This document shows positions 17,062 through 24,457 of a stretch of 64,000 bases of DNA, piece by piece. Positions within the stretch are counted from its first letter, which is position 1. The number at the start of each line of letters is the position of its first letter. Origin of the DNA: Rheinheimera sp. (GTDB lineage Bacteria; Pseudomonadota; Gammaproteobacteria; Enterobacterales; Alteromonadaceae). The stretch spans positions 31,782-95,781 of the forward strand of contig DMYW01000055.1 of assembly GCA_003482455.1 (NCBI GenBank), given 5' to 3'. The notes under the pieces are model-generated. The model was not told where the DNA came from, ran no database searches, and saw only the letters and a list, made by a program, of their open reading frames with translations. The translations under genes were made by a program, and so were the position numbers.

Positions 17062-18034
17062 GATTCTTTGAACTTCTTAATAACAACAGCAGGAAGCATA
17101 CGGCTCCTGCGCCAGAACAGACCACTCCCAGCGGCAGTTCTTGGTTGGTGAGTACCAGCCGCGAGCTGGTATCGGCCAGCAACAAAAAAATACCGCCGAC
17201 CATGGCGCTGGCGGGAAGTAGCCGATACAGATGAGCACCAACGAGCAAGCGACACAGTTGTGGGATCACCAAGCCTACCAAGGCGATACCGCCGCAATAG
17301 GCCACAGTAACGGCCGTCAAGGCGCAGACGATCAGCAAGCTGACCAACTGAACTTTTCCGACCGCCACACCGACGGAGCGGGCAAAGGTTTCACTGCACG
17401 ATAGCGCCAGCAGCTCTCGGCGAAAACGCCAAAGCAACAAACTCGACACACAGAGCGTCAAAGTAACATGCGCCGCGGCGCTCCAGCTGGCGTTGGCGAC
17501 ACTACCCATCAACCAAAACAAAATTTTGCCAGCGGCTAAATTCGATTGCAGATACAGCAACAAAGACAGCAGGCTGCTGAGTAAAAACGACACCGCAATG
17601 CCTGCTAGCAGCAGCTGCAATACGCTGCGTTGCCGGCTGAGATGTATACAAGCAAGCACCAGGCAAGCTGCTGCGAGCGCGCCGAGGAATGCGGCGAGCG
17701 GTAGACTCCAGCCCTCAAGCGGCCAGCATAATTGTTGGAGGGCAATGCCAACGCCTGCTCCTGACACCAAGCCAAATAAATAGGGATCGGCCAGCTGATT
17801 GCGACTAATGCTTTGCATCAAAGCGCCGCTTAGTGCCAATGCACTGCCTGCGGCAAAGGCGAGGGCGATGCGTGGTAAACGCAATTGCCAGAGGATCTGC
17901 GCCTCCAGTTGTTGCGCTTCGCTACTGGGTGTTTGCCATAGCCACTGCAGGGATACGGGCACAGCACCGAATTGCAAAGATAACAACATGGCCGCCGTTA
18001 AACAGCAGGCGATGCCAAGCCAAAACTTGCTCAT
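17051..18034 (-). CDS. btuC: Vitamin B12 ABC transporter permease BtuC
   Basis: FecCD-family inner-membrane permease of 327 residues with about ten membrane helices. The family signature LRLPRIALAFAAGSALALSGALMQSISRNQLADPYLFGLVSGAGVG begins near residue 50, and GIALVGLVIPQLCRLLVG with a following HLYRLLPASAMVGG block near residue 240 is the ATPase-contact region. It starts within the last codon of btuD (ATGA, four-base overlap) and overlaps cobO. FecCD permeases also carry siderophores; the cobalamin call rests on operon context. Confidence 0.9.
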   Translation of the reverse strand: MSKFWLGIACCLTAAMLLSLQFGAVPVSLQWLWQTPSSEAQQLEAQILWQLRLPRIALAFAAGSALALSGALMQSISRNQLADPYLFGLVSGAGVGIALQQLCWPLEGWSLPLAAFLGALAAACLVLACIHLSRQRSVLQLLLAGIAVSFLLSSLLSLLLYLQSNLAAGKILFWLMGSVANASWSAAAHVTLTLCVSSLLLWRFRRELLALSCSETFARSVGVAVGKVQLVSLLIVCALTAVTVAYCGGIALVGLVIPQLCRLLVGAHLYRLLPASAMVGGIFLLLADTSSRLVLTNQELPLGVVCSGAGAVCFLLLLLRSSKNHAG

Positions 18035-18807
18035 GCCAGCTCCTTGGGTGGGAAAAATTGCACTCGCAGTCGTTGCTGCTGCGCATCGAAGCTCACGTCA
18101 CACGGACATTGATACACGTCACTTAACAGGTCCGCTTGTAACACTTCAGCAGGCGTGCCAAACGCGCGTTGCTCGCCATTGGCCAGCAGCAGTAACTTGT
18201 CACAGTACCAAGCGGCCAACGTCAAATCATGAAAGCTCGCCACCACACTGCGTTGCTGGCGTTTTAATTGCGCCAGCAGTTGATGTTGATGTCGCACGTC
18301 CAAGTGATTGGCGGGTTCATCGAGCAGCCACAGCGGCGCTTGTTGCGCGGCGAGTCGAGCGAGTTGGCAGCGTTGCCACTCGCCGCCTGAGAGCTGTTCA
18401 CAGCGGCGATGCTGCAAAGCCGCTAAGTCAAATTGGCTGAGTGCGTTATCTATTTCCACAGCATGGTCATCCAGCGGTGAATACCAGTGCAGATAGGGCA
18501 GGCGACCGAGCGCGACAAATTGGCGCACGGTTAACGCATCGGGGGCCGTTTGCTGCTGCGGTAACAGCACCAGCTGTTTGGCGCGCTGGACGCTGCTTTG
18601 CATCGCCAGCGCTTGGCCAGCAAGTTGCAAAGTACCCTGACTCGGCAGTTCTTGATTAATTGCCAACAACAAGCTGGTTTTGCCGGCGCCATTGGGCCCG
18701 AGCACACCCACTAATTCACCTGCACCGACAACAAAACTAACGCCACGCAGCACAGACTGCTGCTGACGTTGCACTTGGAGTTGGTCGACGAGAAGCAAAG
18801 CGGGCAT
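18031..18807 (-). CDS. btuD: Vitamin B12 ABC transporter ATPase BtuD
   Basis: ATP-binding subunit of 258 residues that powers BtuC. It has a Walker A motif (GPNGAGKTS near residue 43), the Q-loop region LVLLPQQQ, the signature LSGGEWQRCQLARL, Walker B with catalytic Glu (LWLLDEPANHLD) and the switch His in ASFHDLTLAAWYCD. I chose the ATG that begins MPALLLVDQLQVQ, preceded by TAGGTC, instead of an upstream ATG 26 codons earlier whose extension looks unlike the family. It is the first gene of the btuDC-cobO-btuF operon, directly after the efflux-operon terminator. I see no riboswitch ahead of it. Confidence 0.9.
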   Translation of the reverse strand: MPALLLVDQLQVQRQQQSVLRGVSFVVGAGELVGVLGPNGAGKTSLLLAINQELPSQGTLQLAGQALAMQSSVQRAKQLVLLPQQQTAPDALTVRQFVALGRLPYLHWYSPLDDHAVEIDNALSQFDLAALQHRRCEQLSGGEWQRCQLARLAAQQAPLWLLDEPANHLDVRHQHQLLAQLKRQQRSVVASFHDLTLAAWYCDKLLLLANGEQRAFGTPAEVLQADLLSDVYQCPCDVSFDAQQQRLRVQFFPPKELA

Positions 18808-18890
18808 GAGACCTAGGTTTTTCACAGCCAAAGATGCTTGGATTCTAACAAAGCTGGCGCAGCAGTGCCGCAGTATATGCCGCAAACCAT

Positions 18891-18919
18891 AAAAAATAAC
18901 CCAGCCGAAGCTGGGTTAT
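18891..18919 (-). terminator. Intrinsic terminator of the RND efflux operon
   Basis: On the minus strand a 10-bp stem ATAACCCAGC/GCTGGGTTAT with a TTCG loop is followed by a T-run. It lies 14 bases past the efflux permease stop. Confidence 0.9.
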
Positions 18920-18932
18920 GTCGTGGATTTAT

Positions 18933-21900
18933 TTACTTTTTCTGCTCGAGGATTGCCAATTGCTGCTCGATTTTCTTCGGTGAGCCTGTGTTGCGCGCCA
19001 GCAACACATACGCGGCGGGGACTACATAAATCGTCAAGAAAGTAGCAAACGCTACCCCGGCGAAAATCACCATACCGATCACCATCCGACTTTCCGAACC
19101 AGGCCCGCTGGTGACAATCAGTGGGATAGCACTCATCACTGTAGTAAACGCTGTCATGGTGATAGGGCGAAGGCGCTGCACGGCGGCTTGTTGGATCGCT
19201 TGCATGAACTCCACCCCGGCGTCCCGCAGTTGGTTGGCGAATTCGACAATCAAGATACCGTTTTTCGCCACTAACCCTATGATCATCACCAGACCTATCT
19301 GCGAATAGATATTGAGCGTCATGCCGGCGAGGTACAGGCCGCCAAGCGCCCCGGCGAGGCCAAGCGGCACCGTCAGCATAATCACCAAGGGGTGAATAAA
19401 GCTTTCAAACTGGGCGGCAAGAACCAAATAAGTGATGACCAGTGCGAGCACAAAGATAAACACCGTCGATTCGCCGCTGTTTTTATACATCAGCGACTCA
19501 CCTTTGTAATCGATGCCGCCGACGTCTTTGATTTCTGTGCGCACCACGTTTTCTAGATACTCCAGTGCTTCACCGAGGCTGTAGCCAGGCGCTAAGTTGG
19601 CAGAAATGGTGATGGCGCGTTGTCGGTTGTAGCGGTTAAGCGTTGATGACGTCGCTTCTTCACGCAAGGTGACTAAGTTATCCAGCGGGATCAATTGCTT
19701 GGTCGCAGCGCTGCGCACATAAACATTGGTGATGTTGCCTGGCTTGGTAAATTCATCGTCGGCGCCTTCTAAAATCACGTCGTATTCTTTGCCGCGATCA
19801 AGGAAGGTGGTGACACGACGGCCACCCAGCATGGCTTCCAGCGCACGACCCACCACACCAACGGTCAAGCCCAAATCAGCAGCCCGTTCGGTGTTGATAT
19901 CCACCAATACCTGCGGCACTGTTTCTTTGTAGTCATGGTCGACCATCAGCAGTTTCGGGTTTTCCCGGACTTTGGCGAGGACTATGTCACGCCACTTCGC
20001 TAGCTCTTCGTAGGTATTGCCTTGGATCACAAATTGCACCGGACGACCGCCACCTGGGCCACCGCCACCGCCGCGACCGGCCGTTAAGCCGCCACGCACC
20101 ACAGGGATGGCGCGCACGTCAGGCAGTTTGTTCAGTTCGCTACCAATTTTTAGCATCAATTCAGGGGTGCGCGGCTGGCCGTTGTGCCAGTTTTCGCTGT
20201 TGACAATCGCCATGCCGCCGGTGCCGCCAAACGCTGGCACACGGATCAATAAGCGGGTTAATTCACCTTTTTCGTAGTAGGGCAGCAGCATGTCTTCAAT
20301 CAACCGCATGTTTTTTTGGTTGCTTTGGAAGCTAGCGCCTTCGGCGGGGCTCATCATGACAAAAAACGCACCTCGGTCTTCTTGCGGTGCCAGTTCCGAA
20401 GGCAGGCGATGCAGCAGTAACACGCTGGCAAGCGTACACAAGCCAAGCACCGCCATCGCTGGCCATTTGTGTACCGTAACAATGCGTAACTGCGCCAAAT
20501 AAGCGGCTTCAATACGTTGAAACGCCCCATGCACAGCGTGACTAAAGCCTGATTTGCTACCGCCTGTGGTCAGCATTTTGCTAGCAAGCATCGGTGATAA
20601 GGTCAGTGCAGTGACGGCCGAAAATGCCACCGCAGCCGCGACAGCCAGTGCAAATTCCGTGAATAACTTCCCTAGGTCACCTTGCATAAAGACCAGCGGT
20701 ACAAACACTGAAATCAGTACTAAGGTGGTGGCAACCACGGCAAAGCCGACTTCTCGAGCGCCGTGGTAGGCGGCAAGTAGCGGATGTTGGCCTTGTTCAA
20801 TCCGGCGATAAATGTTTTCTAGCACGACGATTGAGTCGTCAACGACCAGACCGATGGCGAGTACCAGCGCCAGCAAGGTCAACAAGTTAATCGAAAAATC
20901 CAACGCATACAACACGGTAAAGGCTGCTACCAGCGCGACTGGAACTGTGATAGCCGGGATAAAAGTCGCCCGCACATTGCCAAGGAACATAAAAATCACA
21001 AATACCACTAGCACCATGGCAATGCCGAGTGTGTTGTACACCTCGTGAATGGATTCGGAGATAAACAACGAAGAATCATAACCGGGCGTGATCGTGGTGC
21101 CTTTGGGCAAGGATGCTTTGATCCGCTCCACTTCCGCGCGAGCGTTTCGCACCACATCTAAGGTGTTGGCTTTGGACTGTTTGATAATGCCAATACCCAA
21201 TACGTTTTTGCCGTCGCTACGAAACTCAGATTCTTCGTTTTCAGCCGACAGCACCACATCAGCAACTTCGCCTAAGCGCACTAGATAGTTGTTGTCGCCT
21301 TTTTTCACCACCATGCGGCGGTAATCATCTTGGGTTTTGTAGGTGCGGATCACTCGAACAATAAAATCGCGGTCAGCGGACTTGATATTGCCGGCTGGCA
21401 ACTCGACGTTTTCGCTGCGCAGCATGCTTTCGATGTCTTCGACGGTGACGTTACGCGCCGCCATGGCATCTTTGTTCAGCCAAATTCGCAGTGCGTATTT
21501 GCGCTCGCCACCAATTTGCAAACGGGCCACACCATCAACCACCGAAAAACGCTCGACTATGTAGCGGTTGGCGTAGTCCGTCAGTTCTAAGTTCGACATG
21601 GTGTCGCTACTGAGCAAGAACCACGCGATGGTGTCGTCATCACCGTTGGCTTTGACCACTTGCGGCTGGCGGGCTTGGTCGGGCAGGCGCTCGGTAATGC
21701 GGCTGACCCGCTCACGCACGTCGTTGGCCGCTGCGTCGATATCACGGTTGATATTAAATTCGATCGTCACGTTGGAGCGGCCAACACGACTGCTGGACGA
21801 GACGTTGACTATGCCTTCGACGCCACTGATTAAGTCTTCCAGCGGCTGGGTGATTTTCGACTCGACAATTTCCGCCGAGGCGCCAGGGTAATCGGTGCTG

Positions 21901-22040
21901 ATAGTGACAATCGGTGAGTCGATATCGGGGAATTCGCGTAGCGGCAGCATCATAAAGCAGGCGATGCCGAAAATAACCAGAATTAAATTGACGACCGTGG
22001 CAAACACCGGCCGCTTGACTGAGATATCCGATAACAACAT
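18933..22040 (-). CDS. RND multidrug efflux permease (AcrB/HAE1 family)
   Basis: Proton-driven inner-membrane pump of 1035 residues with the usual two repeats of six helices and large periplasmic loops. It opens LLSDISVKRPVFATVVNLILVIFG and carries the proton-relay pair in LAIGLVVDDSIVVLENIYRRIEQG near residue 400. Other family blocks are PREFPDI-like LREFPDIDSPIVTI and GLVAKNGILIVEFANQLRD. A glycine-rich stretch, GRGGGGGPGGG, near residue 655 in the periplasmic region is unusual. The adaptor gene ends two bases upstream. No outer-membrane TolC-type gene is nearby, so it probably borrows one. The substrate is unknown. Confidence 0.93.
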   Translation of the reverse strand: MLLSDISVKRPVFATVVNLILVIFGIACFMMLPLREFPDIDSPIVTISTDYPGASAEIVESKITQPLEDLISGVEGIVNVSSSSRVGRSNVTIEFNINRDIDAAANDVRERVSRITERLPDQARQPQVVKANGDDDTIAWFLLSSDTMSNLELTDYANRYIVERFSVVDGVARLQIGGERKYALRIWLNKDAMAARNVTVEDIESMLRSENVELPAGNIKSADRDFIVRVIRTYKTQDDYRRMVVKKGDNNYLVRLGEVADVVLSAENEESEFRSDGKNVLGIGIIKQSKANTLDVVRNARAEVERIKASLPKGTTITPGYDSSLFISESIHEVYNTLGIAMVLVVFVIFMFLGNVRATFIPAITVPVALVAAFTVLYALDFSINLLTLLALVLAIGLVVDDSIVVLENIYRRIEQGQHPLLAAYHGAREVGFAVVATTLVLISVFVPLVFMQGDLGKLFTEFALAVAAAVAFSAVTALTLSPMLASKMLTTGGSKSGFSHAVHGAFQRIEAAYLAQLRIVTVHKWPAMAVLGLCTLASVLLLHRLPSELAPQEDRGAFFVMMSPAEGASFQSNQKNMRLIEDMLLPYYEKGELTRLLIRVPAFGGTGGMAIVNSENWHNGQPRTPELMLKIGSELNKLPDVRAIPVVRGGLTAGRGGGGGPGGGRPVQFVIQGNTYEELAKWRDIVLAKVRENPKLLMVDHDYKETVPQVLVDINTERAADLGLTVGVVGRALEAMLGGRRVTTFLDRGKEYDVILEGADDEFTKPGNITNVYVRSAATKQLIPLDNLVTLREEATSSTLNRYNRQRAITISANLAPGYSLGEALEYLENVVRTEIKDVGGIDYKGESLMYKNSGESTVFIFVLALVITYLVLAAQFESFIHPLVIMLTVPLGLAGALGGLYLAGMTLNIYSQIGLVMIIGLVAKNGILIVEFANQLRDAGVEFMQAIQQAAVQRLRPITMTAFTTVMSAIPLIVTSGPGSESRMVIGMVIFAGVAFATFLTIYVVPAAYVLLARNTGSPKKIEQQLAILEQKK

Positions 22041-22042
22041 GC

Positions 22043-23098
22043 TTATTGCCCCACACGTTCAACAAGCACACCGGTGCGCAGCTTCTGCGCGCCTTCAGTG
22101 ACAATTTCATCGCCGGCTTTCAGCCCTGACACCACTTCGACAGAACCCGGCCGACGTTGACCGGTTTCAATGGCTACTTGTTTAACTTTTTGGTCTTTGC
22201 CAACTACAAACACAAAATGGCGACTTTGCAGCGGTAAAATCGCTTTTTCTGAAATTTCTAACACGTCCGCTTCTTGCAAGGTCACTTGCATTTTCAGCAA
22301 CATGCCAGGACGCAATTTCAGCGCAGGATTATCGACAATGGCGTGAATGCGTACTGTGCGAGTGACTTCATCGATGCGTGGGTCAATCGCCGAGACGGTG
22401 CCGGTAAATTTTTCGTTGCGGTACGCCGCCGAGCTGCCGGTCACTTTCATCCCGGTTTTGATGTCTGACAAATACTGCTCCGCGACACTAAACTCGACTC
22501 GAATACGCGACAAGTCATCAATAGTGGTGATTTCGGTCCCGGCTGTTAAGTACGCACCTTGGCTGACTTGGCGCAGACCCAACATGCCGTCAAACGGCGC
22601 GCGAATGGTCAGCTCACTGATTTTGGCTTGCAAAGCGGCAATTTGCGCTTGGGTGGCTTCCACTTTGGCATTTTGCTCGTCGTATAACGACATAGCGCTG
22701 GCTTGTGACTTAGTTAAGTTTTTTAAACGCGCCAGTTGGCGACTTTGTTCACTTAATTGCACTTTTAATTCAGCCAGTCGTGCCGCTTCTTCCGTATCGT
22801 TAAAGCGCGCGATCAGTTGGCCTTGTTTGACGAGTTGCCCTTCTTCAACATTCAATTCCACCAAGTAGTCGCTGCTGGAGGCAACTAAGCGGGCGGAGGC
22901 AAACGACATGGCATTGCCAAGCGCGTCAATTTCGCGCGCTATGCGATGAGTCGATACCTGTTCAGTTTTGACCATGACGGCTTGGTCAGCGGATTTCTGT
23001 TTGCCACTTGTAGCGGCCTTGGGGACAAGTAAATAGGCACAAAAACCAGCAAGAAGGATTAAAAACACCCAAATAAGGCGAGATTGTTTGGCTGACAC
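22043..23098 (-). CDS. RND efflux periplasmic adaptor (membrane fusion protein)
   Basis: A 351-residue adaptor linking the RND permease to an outer-membrane channel. It starts with a membrane anchor (SRLIWVFLILLAGFCAYLLVP), then has the first lipoyl half (LNVEEGQLVKQGQLIARFNDTEEAARLAELKVQ), a coiled-coil hairpin (LSEQSRQLARLKNLTKSQASAMSLYDEQ), the second lipoyl half (ELTIRAPFDGMLGLRQVSQGAYLTAG) and beta-barrel and membrane-proximal domains (SAIDPRIDEVTRTVRIHA, VVSGLKAGDEIVTEGAQKLRTG). It is cotranscribed with the permease, first in the operon. The anchor lacks a lipobox. Confidence 0.92.
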   Translation of the reverse strand: MSAKQSRLIWVFLILLAGFCAYLLVPKAATSGKQKSADQAVMVKTEQVSTHRIAREIDALGNAMSFASARLVASSSDYLVELNVEEGQLVKQGQLIARFNDTEEAARLAELKVQLSEQSRQLARLKNLTKSQASAMSLYDEQNAKVEATQAQIAALQAKISELTIRAPFDGMLGLRQVSQGAYLTAGTEITTIDDLSRIRVEFSVAEQYLSDIKTGMKVTGSSAAYRNEKFTGTVSAIDPRIDEVTRTVRIHAIVDNPALKLRPGMLLKMQVTLQEADVLEISEKAILPLQSRHFVFVVGKDQKVKQVAIETGQRRPGSVEVVSGLKAGDEIVTEGAQKLRTGVLVERVGQ

Positions 23099-23136
23099 TG
23101 CAACTCCATGAAAAACTTTGCAACTAGAACTGGTCT

Positions 23137-23174
23137 ATTGTATGAAAAAGGGGCGTAACAGTTGGTATCTGTTA
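23137..23174 (-). promoter_or_regulatory. Candidate promoter and operator of the RND efflux operon
   Basis: A minus-strand -10-like TACAAT occupies 23137-23142. A perfect inverted repeat TAACAG-N7-CTGTTA at 23156-23174 covers the expected -35 position. That placement suits a repressor site, but no regulator gene is adjacent, and the -35 itself is poor. Confidence 0.35.
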
Positions 23175-23211
23175 TCGCACTGACACGGGCTTTGGTCGTA
23201 TTAGGTGAGAA

Positions 23212-23319
23212 ATGTCTAATAAAAAGCAATGTGAACGCTGCAGGATGATTCGATTCTACTTGGTGTGGACTTGCCTGATGGCGTTGATGATGTATTGGTA
23301 TTTGCATGGTGGATTCTAG
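23212..23319 (+). CDS. Small membrane protein, 35 residues, with N-terminal CxxC
   Basis: An open frame MSNKKQCERCRMIRFYLVW... of 35 residues. It has a CxxC pair at residues 7 and 10, then a hydrophobic helix of about 20 residues ending YWYLHGGF. An AGGTGAG ribosome site lies two bases before the ATG. It overlaps the start of the DUF2982 gene by 14 bases, and that gene has no good ribosome site of its own, so translational coupling is likely. The function is unknown. The overlap and ribosome site argue that it is real, but I cannot show conservation. Confidence 0.5.
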   Translation: MSNKKQCERCRMIRFYLVWTCLMALMMYWYLHGGF

Positions 23320-23989
23320 TCTACAAGTCAAAGCTGCCAGCGCGAAAGGCGGTGCGGCATTGATGACGAGTGCGGCAATTGCCTTGGTGATTTTCGTCAC
23401 TTTGTATCAATTAATGCCTGAAGTTGCGCCGACGCAAGTCTGGTTATTGCTGATGTTGCTGCAACTCGTTGCGCTCTACGTTGGCGGGCGCAAACTTGCT
23501 GCACCGGTCGTATGTATTGACGCTCGCGATGATGGCATGCGTTACATTCACAATGTTGGAAGTTATCTATTACCTTGGCAGTTGATTAGTCGAATTGGTA
23601 TCGCCTCGTTGGATGGTCGCGATAGTGGCTATATCGGTATTCGACTGCACAGCTACGATGAGTTTTTACAACAAGTGCCGCTGCGATTAGCTGTTCGTTT
23701 GCTGATCGAGCAGCGTGATTTGTTGCTAATTGGCATGCGGCACGCATGTCCAACCGGCCAATGCCCAAGTGACCTACTGGTTGAAACGGGCGATTTTCAA
23801 GGCCAACAGCAGACTTTTCGTGGGGTGCAAGCGATGTTTGCCCACCGTATGAGTCATTTAAGGGCTGCTTGGAATTATGATTTGTTTATCCCAGCAGACT
23901 TTTTGGAGTTGCAACCAACGCAGATTTGTCTATATCTAAATCAGAAACGGCTGCAAAATTCGTCGCAATGCTGTTCTGGACACGACTAA
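23306..23989 (+). CDS. DUF2982 family membrane protein
   Basis: A 227-residue protein with two N-terminal membrane helices (ALMTSAAIALVIFVTLYQLM and VWLLLMLLQLVALYVG) and a cytoplasmic domain. That domain holds LPWQLISRIGI, SGYIGIRLHSYDEFL, a CPTGQC motif and FRGVQAMFAHRMSHLRAAWNYDLFIPADFLE. From memory these blocks match the DUF2982 family of Alteromonadales and vibrios, whose function is unknown. The ATG lacks a ribosome site and lies inside the preceding 35-residue frame. The RND adaptor is divergent. Confidence 0.75.
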   Translation: MVDSSLQVKAASAKGGAALMTSAAIALVIFVTLYQLMPEVAPTQVWLLLMLLQLVALYVGGRKLAAPVVCIDARDDGMRYIHNVGSYLLPWQLISRIGIASLDGRDSGYIGIRLHSYDEFLQQVPLRLAVRLLIEQRDLLLIGMRHACPTGQCPSDLLVETGDFQGQQQTFRGVQAMFAHRMSHLRAAWNYDLFIPADFLELQPTQICLYLNQKRLQNSSQCCSGHD

Positions 23990-24041
23990 TCCCCTGGGTC
24001 ATAATGCTAAAAATTGCTGTTTTTGTACGGAATTATTGCCG

Positions 24042-24377
24042 ATGAACACTTATGAGAAACCCTTTTTAGTTAGCGGTCGCAACACGATCATTCACAAACA
24101 AAAAAAAGTCGATCTGGTTTTGATCAACAATGATGGCGAACCTGTCGTATTGGTGACCCGCACGGGTGTGAGAATCTTCACTGAATCGGTTCCAGCCAAC
24201 CGGGTTGAAGCGAAAGAACGTTATCTTGAACTCGTTGATATCGGTAGTGTCGATGTCTTCGGTGAAACAAAAACATTGTTGTTCATCCAAGCATTAAACA
24301 ACAAAGAATACAAAATCGACTACAGCAAAGTGGGGACCGAGTTGTTCATCCGTGTCCACCAAGAAAACTACATTTAG
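24042..24377 (+). CDS. Hypothetical protein, 111 residues
   Basis: I do not recognise this protein. It starts MNTYEKPFLVSGRNTIIHKQKKVDLVLINNDGE and is rich in alternating hydrophobic and charged residues, suggesting a small all-beta or alpha/beta cytoplasmic domain; there is no signal peptide, membrane helix or cysteine. A TTG two codons earlier is a possible but weaker start. It lies between the DUF2982 and DUF342 genes on the same strand, with 80 bases to the latter. Confidence 0.65.
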   Translation: MNTYEKPFLVSGRNTIIHKQKKVDLVLINNDGEPVVLVTRTGVRIFTESVPANRVEAKERYLELVDIGSVDVFGETKTLLFIQALNNKEYKIDYSKVGTELFIRVHQENYI

Positions 24378-24413
24378 CTATCTAACTTCCCTCATTATCG
24401 CTAACAGCTTGCA

Positions 24414-24457
24414 TTATTTACGCTTTTTTGGTTCATTTAACAAACCAGCGTAAATAA
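24414..24457 (+). promoter_or_regulatory. Long hairpin abutting the DUF342 gene start
   Basis: A perfect 10-bp stem TTATTTACGC (24414-24423) with GCGTAAATAA (24448-24457) is extended by an inner TGGTT/AACCA stem across a T-rich bulge. The outer 3' arm ends on the base before the first possible ATG, so the whole ribosome-entry region is paired. The T-run lies inside the loop, which is not terminator-like. It may be a translational control element or a protein-binding palindrome. Confidence 0.5.

Noticed and set aside
17799..18440. A 213-codon plus-strand frame across btuC and btuD
   Set aside because: It runs antisense to two well-supported overlapping genes and its Cys/Arg/His-rich translation resembles no protein.
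20040..20100. Repeated GGC-type triplets as a DNA repeat
   Set aside because: They encode the glycine-rich loop of the RND permease in frame.
22347..22868. A 173-codon plus-strand frame inside the RND adaptor gene
   Set aside because: Antisense shadow of a clear adaptor gene; the product is low in family-like features.
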